Positions 1 to 9,162 are shown, counted from the stretch's first letter. The stretch: DNA of 64,000 nt from Fodinibacter sp963834965 (GCA_963834965.1 CAWIEI010000033.1:1-64000); one strand, 5' to 3'. Translations and numbers: made by a program. Notes: generated by a model not told the origin, from the letters alone.

Positions 1-455
1 GCGGTGACCGTCGCCCGGATTCTCTCTCGGCGGTCGTGCTCGCCACCAGCGACCCGGCCAACCCCTTCGGCGGCGCCCTGCCATGGCCCGACCGCGCGGT
101 CGACCCGGCAGCCGACGGTGCGGCCGGCACCCCGGCCGACGGCTCCACACCCGACAAGCGCCGCCGACACCAGCCCGGCCGCAAGGCGGGTGCGGTGGTC
201 GTGCTCGTCGACGGCGACCTCGTCCTCTACGTCGAGCGCGGTGGCAAGACACTGCTCACCTACTCCGAGCAACCCGAGCTGCTGCGTGCTGCGGCCACCG
301 CCCTCGCCGATGCCGTGCGCCGCGGCAGCTTGGGCCGCATCACCGTCGAGAAGGCCGATGGTGGGCAGCTGCTCGGTTCGGGCCACCCGGTGGTGGCGGC
401 CCTCGAGGACGCCGGCTTCCACCTCACCCCGCGCGGGCTGCGGATGCGGAGGTGA
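1..455 (+). CDS. lhr: Lhr-type DEAD/DEAH helicase, C-terminal fragment (5' truncated by window)
   Basis: The reading frame is open from the first bases and stops at 453-455, so only the last ~150 residues of a much larger protein are present. The fragment carries the SDPANPFGGALPWP signature and a VDGDLVLYVERGGKTLL segment. I recognise both from the C-terminal domain of actinobacterial Lhr-family helicases, which are about 1500 residues and act in DNA repair. The stop codon overlaps the Shine-Dalgarno (GGAGGTGATC, 448-457) of the downstream DNA glycosylase, so the two are probably co-transcribed repair genes. The helicase core lies outside the window, so the name rests on the tail alone. Confidence 0.8.
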   Translation, partial: GDRRPDSLSAVVLATSDPANPFGGALPWPDRAVDPAADGAAGTPADGSTPDKRRRHQPGRKAGAVVVLVDGDLVLYVERGGKTLLTYSEQPELLRAAATALADAVRRGSLGRITVEKADGGQLLGSGHPVVAALEDAGFHLTPRGLRMRR

Positions 456-461
456 TCGGCG

Positions 462-1319
462 GTGCCCGAGGGTGACACCGTGCACCGCACCGCTGAGCGG
501 CTCGACGCCGCCCTGCGCGACGCCGTGGTCGAGCGGGCCGAGCTGCGCTGGCCGTCGGCGCCCGATGTCGACCTGTCCGGGTCACGCACCCTCGAGGTCG
601 TCGCCCGCGGCAAGCACCTGCTGCACCGCTTCGACACCGGCGCAACCCTGCACACCCACCTGCGAATGGAGGGGCAGTGGCGGGTCGAGCACCCGGGCGA
701 GCGCACCGAGCGGGTGCTGCGCCGCCAGGACCTGCGGGCCGCGGTGCTCACCGGCACCTGGTCGGCGTTCGGCCTGCGCCTGGGCCTGCTCGACCTCGTG
801 CCGACCGCCCGCGAGGGCGACCTCGTCGGCCACCTGGGCCCCGACGTCCTCGGACCCGACTGGGATGCCGCGGTCGCCGCCGCGCGCGTCACGGCATCCG
901 AGCGGTTCGTCGGCGACACCCTGCTCGACCAGCGGGTGCTGGCCGGTGTGGGCACCTTCTGGGCCAGCGAGATCCTGTTCCTCGAGCGGGTGCTGCCGTG
1001 GACTCCGGGCCGCGACCTCGACCTCGAGCAGGTGACGTCGATGCTGACCCGGCTGCACCGGCTGATGGAGACCGCACGCCGCACCGGGTGGCAGGCGAGC
1101 ACCGGCATCCAGCGCTCCGGTGAGGAGGCCTACGTGCACGCGCGGTCGGGCCGGCCGTGCCGGCGCTGTGGCGACACGGTGCGGGTGGCGGCCACCGGCG
1201 ACCCGCCGCGCCAGCGCACCATGTTCTCGTGCCCCACCTGCCAGGGCGGGCTGGCCCCCACCGACGACGGGAAGCCCCAGCGGCCGCTGGGCAGCGGGAA
1301 GCGGCGCTACGCGGGCTAG
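462..1319 (+). CDS. nei: Fpg/Nei-family DNA glycosylase (endonuclease VIII-like)
   Basis: A 285-residue bifunctional glycosylase/AP lyase that removes oxidised bases. After Met removal the N-terminus is Pro-Glu-Gly (MPEGDTVHR); Pro2 is the catalytic nucleophile and Glu3 the acid of this family. The C-terminus has the four-Cys zinc finger (CRRC...CPTC, about residues 233-260). The VHRTAERL start resembles actinobacterial Nei2-type enzymes more than MutM. The GTG start at 462 is set by a near-perfect Shine-Dalgarno (GGAGGTGATC) 5-14 nt upstream inside the lhr stop region. Its stop shares a CTAG palindrome with the stop of the convergent clgR. Confidence 0.9.
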   Translation: MPEGDTVHRTAERLDAALRDAVVERAELRWPSAPDVDLSGSRTLEVVARGKHLLHRFDTGATLHTHLRMEGQWRVEHPGERTERVLRRQDLRAAVLTGTWSAFGLRLGLLDLVPTAREGDLVGHLGPDVLGPDWDAAVAAARVTASERFVGDTLLDQRVLAGVGTFWASEILFLERVLPWTPGRDLDLEQVTSMLTRLHRLMETARRTGWQASTGIQRSGEEAYVHARSGRPCRRCGDTVRVAATGDPPRQRTMFSCPTCQGGLAPTDDGKPQRPLGSGKRRYAG

Positions 1320-1621
1320 GCCGCGGAGGCCGACACGGTGTCGGACATCGCGTGCCCGACGGGCAGCGAGACGGGGGCGGAGAGGGTCTCGATGCGCTCG
1401 ACGCGCTCACGCACGAGCTCGAGCACCTCGGACAGGCTCAGCCCGAGTCCGGTGCACACGGAGGCGAGCAGCTCGGAGGAGGCCTCCTTGGTGCCGCGCT
1501 CGAGCTCACTGAGGTAACCGAGGGAGACAGCCGAGGACGATGCGACGTCGCGCAGCGTGCGGCCCTGGTCCTGGCGGATCTCGCGCAGGACCTCGCCGAG
1601 CTCGTGCCGAAGCAGGATCAC
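1316..1621 (-). CDS. clgR: XRE/HTH regulator, ClgR-like (Clp gene regulator)
   Basis: A 101-residue protein with one helix-turn-helix (RDVASSSAVSLGYLSELERG, about residues 23-42). This is the pattern of ClgR, which activates clp protease and stress genes in actinobacteria. It follows rimO-pgsA-cinA, the classical clgR neighbourhood. The C-terminus ends in SASAA. Streptomyces ClgR also ends in Ala-Ala, which serves as a ClpP degradation tag, so turnover by Clp is a reasonable inference. The GTG start at 1621 has a GGAGG Shine-Dalgarno about 6 nt upstream. There is a 48-bp gap to cinA, so it may sit at the end of that operon. Confidence 0.87.
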   Translation of the reverse strand: MILLRHELGEVLREIRQDQGRTLRDVASSSAVSLGYLSELERGTKEASSELLASVCTGLGLSLSEVLELVRERVERIETLSAPVSLPVGHAMSDTVSASAA

Positions 1622-1669
1622 GGTGCCTCCTCTCCTTCGTGGGGGCGGGTCATCGGTCGATCCGCCAGG

Positions 1670-2200
1670 TCAACGGTACCCCGAGGTTCCCACGCCGTCG
1701 CGGAGGTTCTCCAGAGCCCGTTCCAGAAGAGTCAGCACGGCCAGCACGCTGGCCGCCCGGATCTCCTCCCGGTCGCCGGTCAACACCAGGCGCTCGACGA
1801 GGATTCCCCAGGGTCCGCTGGCGCCCACGAACACGGTGCCGACGGGCTGCCCGTCGGCGGGGTCCGGCCCGGCCACGCCGGTCGTCGACAGCCCCACGGC
1901 GCAGCCCAGCACCGCCCGGATGCCGTCGGCCAGCTGGGCCGCCACCGGCTCGCAGACGGCGCCCTCGCGGGCCAGCAGGTCGCGATCGACGCCGATCACG
2001 TCGGCCTTGACCTCGCTCGCGTAAGCCACGACCCCGCCACGCACGACGGCCGACGCCCCGGGCACGCTGGTCAGCGCGGCACAGACCAGGCCGCCGGTCA
2101 GCGACTCGGCGGTGCCGACGGTCAACCCGTGCTCGACGAGCACCGGCACGAGGCGCGCGGCGAGCCGGCCGGCATCCGTCGACACCGGTGCGGGGCTCAC
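1670..2200 (-). CDS. pncC: CinA C-terminal-domain protein (nicotinamide-nucleotide amidohydrolase)
   Basis: A 176-residue stand-alone CinA C-terminal domain. It shows the family's early TAESLTGGLVCAALTSVPGAS motif region (about residues 30-50) and the central STTGVAGPDPADGQPVGTV segment (about residues 103-121). Members deamidate nicotinamide mononucleotide for NAD salvage. The N-terminal MoCF domain of full-length CinA is absent, as usual for this gene-order block. The GTG start overlaps the pgsA stop (GTGA), so it is translationally coupled to pgsA. Confidence 0.88.
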   Translation of the reverse strand: MSPAPVSTDAGRLAARLVPVLVEHGLTVGTAESLTGGLVCAALTSVPGASAVVRGGVVAYASEVKADVIGVDRDLLAREGAVCEPVAAQLADGIRAVLGCAVGLSTTGVAGPDPADGQPVGTVFVGASGPWGILVERLVLTGDREEIRAASVLAVLTLLERALENLRDGVGTSGYR

Positions 2201-2952
2201 GGCGTCGGGGGCTGCGACCTGGCCGCTGCGGACCGCTCGGCCCGCTCAGCGCGCTCGGCCCGCTTGCGCATCGCCCGCTCGCTCGTGCGGCGCAGCCGGA
2301 TGGCCTGGTGCAGGTAGTCGATGCCGGTCACCACCGTGACGACGACCGCCGCTGCGAGCACGATGGAGGCGAGCCACTCCCACAGGTCGGGGAACGGCAG
2401 GGTCCAGCGCGGGATCACGAACAGGCCGATGCCGAAGGTCTGCAGCAGGGTCTTGACCTTGCCACCGCGACCGGCGGCCATCACCCCGTGCCGGATGACC
2501 CAGAAGCGCACGGCGGTGATGCCCCACTCGCGCACCAGCACCACGATGGTGACCCACCACCAGACCTCGCCGATCATCGACAGCCCGACCAGGGCCATCG
2601 TCACCAGCGCCTTGTCGGCGATCGGGTCGACGACCTTGCCGAAGTTGGTCACCAGACCCCGGCTGCGGGCGAGGTCGCCGTCGATCCGGTCGGTGATCAT
2701 GGCCACGGTGAACACGCCGAAGGCGAGCCAGCGGTAGGTGGCCGACAGCCCGTCGTCGACGAGCAGCAGCCACCCGAAGACCGGCACGAGGAGCAGCCGC
2801 AGGATGGTGAGGTAGTTCGCGATGTTCCACACGCTCGGGCCGGTGGCGGGGACGACCGGGCTCGCCGGGTCGACCCCCATGCGGTAGGGGTCGGTGGCGC
2901 GCCCCTCGGCGAGCGGTCCGGGCCGCACCGGGCGCAGGGGCTTGTCGCTCAT
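2197..2952 (-). CDS. pgsA: CDP-diacylglycerol-glycerol-3-phosphate 3-phosphatidyltransferase
   Basis: A 251-residue polytopic membrane enzyme that makes phosphatidylglycerol-phosphate from CDP-diacylglycerol. The CDP-alcohol phosphatidyltransferase signature DG-x2-AR-x8-G-x3-D-x3-D is complete, starting DGDLAR and ending DPIAD. About five hydrophobic helices follow, and the tail is strongly basic with an RAERAERAER repeat. The ATG at 2952 overlaps the rimO stop (ATGA), and its own stop overlaps the cinA start. This gives a tightly coupled rimO-pgsA-cinA operon. Another CDP-alcohol transferase is possible, but this synteny favours PgsA. Confidence 0.9.
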   Translation of the reverse strand: MSDKPLRPVRPGPLAEGRATDPYRMGVDPASPVVPATGPSVWNIANYLTILRLLLVPVFGWLLLVDDGLSATYRWLAFGVFTVAMITDRIDGDLARSRGLVTNFGKVVDPIADKALVTMALVGLSMIGEVWWWVTIVVLVREWGITAVRFWVIRHGVMAAGRGGKVKTLLQTFGIGLFVIPRWTLPFPDLWEWLASIVLAAAVVVTVVTGIDYLHQAIRLRRTSERAMRKRAERAERAERSAAARSQPPTP

Positions 2953-4373
2953 CGGGCCTCCACGACCAGGTCGACCCCGACCGCGTCGACGACCACGCCC
3001 TCGACGAACGACCCGACGACCGGCAGGGCACTCCCGTCCCCGGCGCGCAGCAGGCACACCCCGTCGACGTCGGGCCCCTGGTGCTCGGCCCGGCCCACGG
3101 CGACCGTCGGGTCCTCGTCGTCGTGCTCCTCGACGAGCACCACGACCGACTCCCCCACCCGCTCCAGCGCCCGCTGAGTGGTGAGCTCCTCGACGAGTGC
3201 GGTCAGCCGCTCGACCCGCTCTGCGACCACGTCGTCGGGCAGCTTGCTGTCGAGGCTCTCGGCCTCGGTGCCGTCCTCGTCGGAGTAGCCGAAGACGCCG
3301 ACCACGTCGAGCCGGGCGGCCACGAGGAAGCGCTCGAGCTCGTCGACGTCGGCCTCGGTCTCGCCGGGGAAGCCGACGATGACGTTGCTGCGCACCCCGG
3401 CCAGCGGCTCGCGGGCCCGCACCCGCTCGATGAGCTCGAGGAACGGCTCGGTGCCACCGAACCGGCGCATCCGGCGCAGCACGGTGGGCGAGGCGTGCTG
3501 GAACGACAGGTCGTACCACGGCATCACCCCAGGGGTCGACGCCATCGCCTCGAGCAGGCCCGGCCGCACCTCCGCCGGCTGCAGGTAGCTCACCCGCACC
3601 CGCTCGACGCCCTCGACGGCGGTCAGCTCGGGCAGCAGCTTCTCGAGCAGCGCGAGGTCGCCGAGGTCCTTCCCGTACGACGTGGAGTTCTCGGAGACCA
3701 GGAACAGCTCGCGCACACCCTGCTGCCCCAGCCAGCGCGCCTCGGCCACGACGTCGGTCGGCCGGCGCGAGACGAACGACCCGCGGAACATCGGGATCGC
3801 GCAGAACGAGCACCGCCGGTCGCAGCCGCTGGCGATCTTCAGCGGCGCCCACGGGCGCGCGTCGAGCCGGGAGCGCACGAACTGCTCGCCGTCTCCGTGT
3901 CCGGGCAGTGCCACGCCGCCCGCGGCACCTGAGCGGTCGACCGGTGACAGCGGCAGCAGCATGCGCCGGTCGGACGGCACGTGGGATGCCGGGCGCGCGC
4001 CACCGAGGATGGCGGTGAGGTGGCTGGACATGTCGCGGTAGGAGTCGAAACCGAGCACAGCATCGGCGTCGGGCAGCTCGTCGGCAAGGGTCTGGCCGTA
4101 TCGCTCCGCGAGGCAGCCGACGGCCACGACCGCCTTGGTACGGCCGGTCGCCTTGAGGTCGGCCGCCTCGAGGAGGGTGTCGATGGAGTCCTTCTTGGCC
4201 TGCTCGACGAACCCGCAGGTGTTGACCACCGCGACGTCGGCGTCGGCGGCGTCGTCGACGAGGGTCCAGCCCTCCGCGGCCAGACGGCCGGCGAGTTCCT
4301 CGGAGTCGACCTCGTTGCGGGTGCACCCGAGGGTGACCAGCGCGACGCTGCCGCGGCTCGAGGAGGACGCCAT
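2949..4373 (-). CDS. rimO: Ribosomal protein S12 methylthiotransferase RimO
   Basis: A 474-residue radical-SAM enzyme that methylthiolates the conserved Asp of ribosomal protein S12. It has an N-terminal MTTase domain with its cluster cysteines (TLGCTRNEVDSEE near residue 16, NTCGF near 51) and the radical-SAM motif CDRRCSFC at about residue 182. A C-terminal TRAM domain follows (EEHDDEDPTVAVGRAEHQGPD). The start ATG at 4373 has no Shine-Dalgarno, but TAGAGT lies exactly 6 nt upstream, so it is probably leaderless. It heads the rimO-pgsA-cinA operon and is divergent from the M19 dipeptidase. Confidence 0.95.
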   Translation of the reverse strand: MASSSSRGSVALVTLGCTRNEVDSEELAGRLAAEGWTLVDDAADADVAVVNTCGFVEQAKKDSIDTLLEAADLKATGRTKAVVAVGCLAERYGQTLADELPDADAVLGFDSYRDMSSHLTAILGGARPASHVPSDRRMLLPLSPVDRSGAAGGVALPGHGDGEQFVRSRLDARPWAPLKIASGCDRRCSFCAIPMFRGSFVSRRPTDVVAEARWLGQQGVRELFLVSENSTSYGKDLGDLALLEKLLPELTAVEGVERVRVSYLQPAEVRPGLLEAMASTPGVMPWYDLSFQHASPTVLRRMRRFGGTEPFLELIERVRAREPLAGVRSNVIVGFPGETEADVDELERFLVAARLDVVGVFGYSDEDGTEAESLDSKLPDDVVAERVERLTALVEELTTQRALERVGESVVVLVEEHDDEDPTVAVGRAEHQGPDVDGVCLLRAGDGSALPVVGSFVEGVVVDAVGVDLVVEAR

Positions 4374-4379
4374 GCTGCC

Positions 4380-4385
4380 ACTCTA
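4380..4385 (-). promoter_or_regulatory. -10 element (TAGAGT) of leaderless rimO
   Basis: The hexamer TAGAGT on the reverse strand ends 6 nt before the rimO ATG. That places transcription start at or next to the start codon. No convincing -35 is visible. Confidence 0.55.
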
Positions 4386-4418
4386 GTTCGGTCGTGCCTC
4401 GCCCTCGCGCACTCCGAG

Positions 4419-4424
4419 TAGGGT
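4419..4424 (+). promoter_or_regulatory. -10 element (TAGGGT) of leaderless M19 dipeptidase
   Basis: TAGGGT ends 7 nt before the ATG at 4432 and there is no Shine-Dalgarno. The same geometry recurs across the window. Confidence 0.5.
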
Positions 4425-4431
4425 CTCGCGC

Positions 4432-5634
4432 ATGCCGTCGGACACCCCTGCCCGGATCCGCGACCTCCTCACCGAGCACCCGGTGGTCGACGGGCACAAC
4501 GACCTCCCCTGGGAGGCTCGGGAGCGGGCCGGCTACGACTGGGGCCGGCTCGACATCTCGCACCCGGGGTGCCCGACCCACACCGACCTGCCCCGCCTGC
4601 GGGCCGGTGGCGTCGGAGCCCAGTTCTGGTCGGTCTTCGTGCCTGCCACCCTGCAGGGTGAGGCCGCGGTGACCGCCACCCTCGAGCAGGTCGACGCCGT
4701 GCACGCCATGACCGCCCGGTTTGCCGGTGACCTCGCCCTGGCGACCACCCGCGCAGACGTGGAGCGGGCCTGGTCGCACGGCCAGATCGCCTCGCTGATC
4801 GGCGCGGAGGGCGGCCACAGCATCGACTCCTCCCTCGGGGTGCTGCGGATGCTGCACGCCCTGGGGGTCCGCTACCTGACCCTCACCCACAACGACAACG
4901 TGCCGTGGGCCGACTCGGCCACCGACGAGCCGGTGCTCGGCGGGCTCTCGCCGTTCGGCCGCGAGGTGGTGCGCGAGATGAACCGGCTGGGGATGCTCGT
5001 CGACCTCTCGCACGTGTCGGCCGACACCATGCACGACGCGCTCGACGTCGCGCAGGCGCCGGTGCTGTTCTCGCACTCCTCGGCCCGGGCCGTGTGCGAC
5101 CACCCCCGCAACGTGCCCGATGACGTACTGGACCGACTCGCCGACAACGGGGGGGCGTGCCTGGTCACCTTCGTGCCCAAGTTCGTGTCGCCCGCCGTGC
5201 GGGAGTGGGACCTGGACACGCGGGATGCCGCCGAGCGGGCCGGGGTCGACGCGCGCGACGACACGGCATACGACGCGTTCGTGGTCACGCGCTCGCGGCG
5301 GCACCCGGCGCCCCGGGCCACGATCGACGACGTCGTGGCGCACTGCGAGCACGTGCGGGAGGTGGCCGGGCGCGACCACGTCGGGCTCGGGGGCGACTAC
5401 GACGGAGTCGACGTGCAGCCGCTCGGACTCGAGGACGTCAGCGGCTACCCGCGCCTGCTGGGCGCCCTGGCCGACCGTGGCTGGAGCGACGCCGACCTGG
5501 CCGCCCTGACCGGTGGAAACGCCCTGCGGGTGCTCGGCGAGGCGGAGGTCCGCTCGCGCGATATCGCGAGAACCCGGGGCCCGAGCCTGGCCCGGATCGA
5601 GGACCTCGACGGGATCACTGCCGCGAGCGCATGA
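4432..5634 (+). CDS. Membrane dipeptidase, peptidase M19 family
   Basis: A 400-residue zinc dipeptidase of the renal dipeptidase type. Metal-binding motifs are visible in order: VVDGHNDLPW (His/Asp, about residues 19-28), the bridging Glu in IGAEGGHSID (about 125), the TLTHNDN segment (about 150), the MLVDLSHVS/FSHSSAR histidines (about 185 and 207) and GGDYDGVD (about 323). It probably hydrolyses dipeptides, possibly D-amino-acid containing. No signal peptide is seen, so it is likely cytoplasmic despite the family name. Its last 20 bp overlap the convergent ion-channel gene. Confidence 0.9.
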   Translation: MPSDTPARIRDLLTEHPVVDGHNDLPWEARERAGYDWGRLDISHPGCPTHTDLPRLRAGGVGAQFWSVFVPATLQGEAAVTATLEQVDAVHAMTARFAGDLALATTRADVERAWSHGQIASLIGAEGGHSIDSSLGVLRMLHALGVRYLTLTHNDNVPWADSATDEPVLGGLSPFGREVVREMNRLGMLVDLSHVSADTMHDALDVAQAPVLFSHSSARAVCDHPRNVPDDVLDRLADNGGACLVTFVPKFVSPAVREWDLDTRDAAERAGVDARDDTAYDAFVVTRSRRHPAPRATIDDVVAHCEHVREVAGRDHVGLGGDYDGVDVQPLGLEDVSGYPRLLGALADRGWSDADLAALTGGNALRVLGEAEVRSRDIARTRGPSLARIEDLDGITAASA

Positions 5635-6316
5635 CGGTGAGCGCGACGAGGCGGGAGATGACCATCGCGACGTACATGACGCCGGCGAGCCCCTCGATCG
5701 TGCCGACCGCCCGGGCCTGCGGCAGCACCGGGCCGACGTCACTGAGCCCGACGCTGGTGAGCACGGCACCGGAGTAGTAGATCAGCTCGAGGAAGGAGCG
5801 CTGTCCCTCCCCGGCGAACGAGGTGAACGAGTTTGTCCACACCTCCTGGATGGCGAGGTACAGGTAGGCGAACGCGAAGACGAGCACCGTGAAGCAGGCG
5901 CCGACGGCGAACAGCTCGTCCTTGGTGACCCAGTAGTCCTCGAACATGTACGAGATCAGCGCGTAGGCCGTGTAGAAGTAGAAGACGGACAGGGCGCAGT
6001 GGGCGAGCACCAGGATGGTCGACCGCTCGTCGAACAGGCTCCAGATCTCGAACAGGGCGGCGGGCAGCGCCAGGGTCACCGACAGCCAGGTCAGCGCCGG
6101 GGTGCTGCGCACGGTGAAGACCGCGGTGATCAGCGCCGACAGGCTGAGCAGCGAGATGACAGCACGGCCTCCCGTGGAGCTCTCCAGCGCCGGCAGCAGC
6201 AGGATGACGAGCACCTGCACGGCCAGCAGGAAGGCCGAGGGCTGCTTGCGCAGGGTGGCCCGCCACCGGGCCGCCCGCGAGGGCGGCTCGCGCAGGTCCT
6301 CCCACATCGTCGTCAT
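5615..6316 (-). CDS. Ion channel family membrane protein (six-TM, single pore loop)
   Basis: A 233-residue integral membrane protein with about six hydrophobic helices and a pore-loop region (LELIYYSGAVLTSVGLSDVG) before the last helix, like Ion_trans_2 potassium channels. The filter reads TSVGLSD rather than the canonical T-V-G-Y-G-D, so ion selectivity is uncertain. I place the start at ATG 6316 (MTTMWEDL), not the possible upstream start at 6346. TACAGT lies exactly 6 nt before 6316, the leaderless geometry common here. There is no cytoplasmic RCK domain. The 3' end overlaps the dipeptidase by 20 bp. Confidence 0.75.
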   Translation of the reverse strand: MTTMWEDLREPPSRAARWRATLRKQPSAFLLAVQVLVILLLPALESSTGGRAVISLLSLSALITAVFTVRSTPALTWLSVTLALPAALFEIWSLFDERSTILVLAHCALSVFYFYTAYALISYMFEDYWVTKDELFAVGACFTVLVFAFAYLYLAIQEVWTNSFTSFAGEGQRSFLELIYYSGAVLTSVGLSDVGPVLPQARAVGTIEGLAGVMYVAMVISRLVALTVMRSRQ

Positions 6317-6382
6317 GGCCACACTGTAGGGGCGGCTGCGGGACATTGCCGCCGGGCTGACCGCCGGCTGAGGCCGGCGGCC

Positions 6383-9055
6383 TCAGCGACGCCCGGTGAG
6401 CTCCCAGGCGTCCTCGTCGGGCTCCTCGTCGCCGTATTCGAGCGCCTCGGGCCGCGACGCCAGGTCGGCCGCGACGGCATCCCCGCCGTAGCCGGGCACC
6501 AGCACCTGCGAGGTGTCGTCGGTCGAGCCGTCGGTGACCGCGGCAGGGGCCGGCTCGGCATACGGCTCGGGAACGTCCTCGCCGCGCAGCAGCGCGAGCG
6601 TGGTCGGCAGGTCGTCGGGCTTGACCAGCACGTCGCGGGCCTTGGAGCCCTCGGACGGGCCCACCACCCCGCGCGACTCGAGCAGGTCCATCAGCCGGCC
6701 GGCCTTGGCGAACCCGACCCGCAGCTTGCGCTGCAGCATCGAGGTCGACCCGAACTGCGTGGTCACGACGAGCTCGGTGGCCTGCAGCAGCAGGTCGAGG
6801 TCGTCGCCGATGTCGTCCTCGACGACCTTCTTGGCGGCGACCACCGTGACGTCATCGCGATAGCGCGGCTTGAGCTGCTCGGTGACGTGCTTGACGACGG
6901 CGTGGATCTCGGACTCGGTGACCCAGGCACCCTGCACGCGCATCGGCTTGCTCGCGCCGCTCGGCAGGAACAGCGCGTCGCCCTGCCCGATCAGCTTCTC
7001 GGCCCCGGGCTGGTCGAGCACCACGCGCGAGTCGGTGACGCTGGAGGTCGCGAACGCCATCCGGCTGGGCACGTTGGCCTTGATCAGGCCGGTGACCACG
7101 TCGACGCTCGGCCGCTGGGTCGCGAGCACGAGGTGGATGCCGGCCGCGCGCGCCAGCTGGGTGATCCGGACGATCGACTCCTCGACGTCACGGGGGGCGA
7201 CCATCATCAGGTCGGCGAGCTCGTCGACGACGATGAGCAGGTAGGGGTAGGGCGTGATGACCCGCTCCGAGCCCGGCAGCGGCTTGACCTTGCCGGCGCG
7301 CACCGCCTTGTTGAACTCGTCGACGTGCTTGAACCCGTAGTGGGCCAGGTCATCGTAGCGGGTGTCCATCTCGCGCACGACCCACTGCAGCGCCTCGGCG
7401 GCCTTCTTCGGGTTCGTGATGATCGGGGTGATGAGGTGCGGGATGCCCTCGTAGGCCGTGAGCTCGACCCGCTTGGGGTCGACCAGCACGAGCCGCACCT
7501 CGTCGGGCGTCGACCGCATCAGGATCGAGGTGATCAGCGAGTTGACGAAGCTCGACTTGCCCGCGCCGGTGGCGCCCGCCACAAGCAGGTGAGGCATCTT
7601 GGCGAGGTTGGCGATGACGTAGCCGCCCTCGACGTCCTTGCCGACGCCCATGACCATCGGGTGGTCGTTGCCCCGCGCCACCTGGCTGCGCAGCACGTCG
7701 CCGAGGCTGACCTTCTCGCGGTCGGTGTTGGGGATCTCGATGCCGATCGCGGACTTGCCCGGGATCGGGCTGAGGATGCGCACGTCGGCCGACGCGACGG
7801 CGTAGGCGATGTTCTTGCTCAGGGCCGTGACCCGCTCGACCTTGATGCCGGGGCCGAGCTCGACCTCGTACCGGGTGACCGTGGGGCCGCGGCTGAAGCC
7901 GGTGACCTGCGCATCGATCTCGAACTGGTCGAGCACCGTGGTGAGGGACTCGACGACCCGGTCGTTGGCGGCGCTGCGCGCGCGGTGCGGGCTGCCCGGC
8001 TCGAGGATCGCGGCATCCGGGAGGGTGTAGGTGACGTCGCCGGCGAGCGAGAGCTGCTCGACGCGCTGCGGGATGGCGGCCGTCGGCGGCGCCTCGAGCG
8101 GCGCGCGGTCGGCGACCGGCCCGCGGGAGGCTGCGGCGGGCGCGGCGTCGACGCCCGGGGCCGTCGGGTTCGGGCGCTTCTGCCCGGGACGCAGCCGCTT
8201 GCCGGTGACCGGGTCGACCAGGGCGGCCTGCTCGAACGCCTCGTCACCGACCCGGGGCCCGTCGACGTCGGATGCCGCGCCGCGCCTGCCGCGGCGACGG
8301 GTGGTGGGCTCGGGCGTCGCCTCGGTGGGCTCCTCGGGGGTGTGTCCGGTGAGCCGGTTCACGGTGGCGCGCACCCGCTCGGGCACCTGGTGCAGCGGCG
8401 TCGCGGTGATGACGAGCAGCCCGAACAGGCCGAGCAGGAGCAGCAGCGGCACGGTGCCGTAGACCGAGACGGCGGCTTTCAGGGGGCTCGACGCCAGGAA
8501 GCCGATGATGCCGCCGGCGGCACGCATGCCGTCGGCGCCGTCGGGTGGGGTCGGGATGCCGGCGGACACGTGGGCCAGGCCGCAGGCGGCGAAGGCGAGC
8601 GCCGTGGTGCCGACGGCGGCGCGGGAGGTGGCGGTGTCCTCCTTCGGTGCGCGCAGCATCCGGATGCCGAAGGCGAGCAGCACCAGGGGGACGGCATAGC
8701 CGATCTTGCCGAACGTGCCGGCCACCACGGCGTGCACGACGGTGCCCACGGCGCCCGGCATCCCCCACCACTCACGGGCGGCGACGACGACGGCGAGGGC
8801 GATGAGCAGCAGCCCGAGCCCGTCGCGGCGGTGCTCGGGCTCGAGGTCGCGGCCGGTGTCGCCGACCTTGCGGGCGACGGCGCCGGTGGCGTGGGCCAGG
8901 CCCATCCAGGTGCGCTGGACGGCCCGCAACGGGAGCGGCAGCGCACCGGAACGGGTGCGGGCCGGTCCCTTGCGGGACCGCGCCGCAGGTCGCCGGTTCG
9001 CCGGCCGGGACGTGGACTTCCGGCCGCGCGTCGAGGAGGACGTGCGAGTCGCCAT
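6383..9055 (-). CDS. ftsK: DNA translocase FtsK/SpoIIIE family
   Basis: An 890-residue septal DNA pump that clears chromosomes at division. The N-terminal basic tail is followed by about four membrane helices (residues 80-235) and a low-complexity linker. The motor comes next: Walker A GATGAGKSS (about residue 490), Walker B LLIVVDELADL and the LATQRPSVDVVTG motif. The C-terminal gamma winged-helix (ATELVVTTQFGSTSMLQRKL) should read the orienting sequences. The ATG at 9055 has TAGCCT 6 nt upstream, implying a leaderless mRNA. It sits in the usual actinobacterial dapA-rnj-ftsK order. Confidence 0.96.
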   Translation of the reverse strand: MATRTSSSTRGRKSTSRPANRRPAARSRKGPARTRSGALPLPLRAVQRTWMGLAHATGAVARKVGDTGRDLEPEHRRDGLGLLLIALAVVVAAREWWGMPGAVGTVVHAVVAGTFGKIGYAVPLVLLAFGIRMLRAPKEDTATSRAAVGTTALAFAACGLAHVSAGIPTPPDGADGMRAAGGIIGFLASSPLKAAVSVYGTVPLLLLLGLFGLLVITATPLHQVPERVRATVNRLTGHTPEEPTEATPEPTTRRRGRRGAASDVDGPRVGDEAFEQAALVDPVTGKRLRPGQKRPNPTAPGVDAAPAAASRGPVADRAPLEAPPTAAIPQRVEQLSLAGDVTYTLPDAAILEPGSPHRARSAANDRVVESLTTVLDQFEIDAQVTGFSRGPTVTRYEVELGPGIKVERVTALSKNIAYAVASADVRILSPIPGKSAIGIEIPNTDREKVSLGDVLRSQVARGNDHPMVMGVGKDVEGGYVIANLAKMPHLLVAGATGAGKSSFVNSLITSILMRSTPDEVRLVLVDPKRVELTAYEGIPHLITPIITNPKKAAEALQWVVREMDTRYDDLAHYGFKHVDEFNKAVRAGKVKPLPGSERVITPYPYLLIVVDELADLMMVAPRDVEESIVRITQLARAAGIHLVLATQRPSVDVVTGLIKANVPSRMAFATSSVTDSRVVLDQPGAEKLIGQGDALFLPSGASKPMRVQGAWVTESEIHAVVKHVTEQLKPRYRDDVTVVAAKKVVEDDIGDDLDLLLQATELVVTTQFGSTSMLQRKLRVGFAKAGRLMDLLESRGVVGPSEGSKARDVLVKPDDLPTTLALLRGEDVPEPYAEPAPAAVTDGSTDDTSQVLVPGYGGDAVAADLASRPEALEYGDEEPDEDAWELTGRR

Positions 9056-9162
9056 GGTCGCAGGCTAGTCGACCGCCCCACGGGACTCACGTGTCACACG
9101 CGGCACGGGCGTGACATTCGTCGGGCCGCAGCGTGACGTGGCCTCCCGGGCCGGAAAGAGGT

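Noticed and set aside
5513..9136. A 1200-codon open frame on the plus strand opposite ftsK, and similar long frames elsewhere (for example 2197-5769, 9334-11784, 29273-32365)
   Set aside because: They lie antisense or out of frame to well-recognised genes, are rich in Arg/Gly/His/Pro and arise from the high GC content. None shows a family motif of its own.
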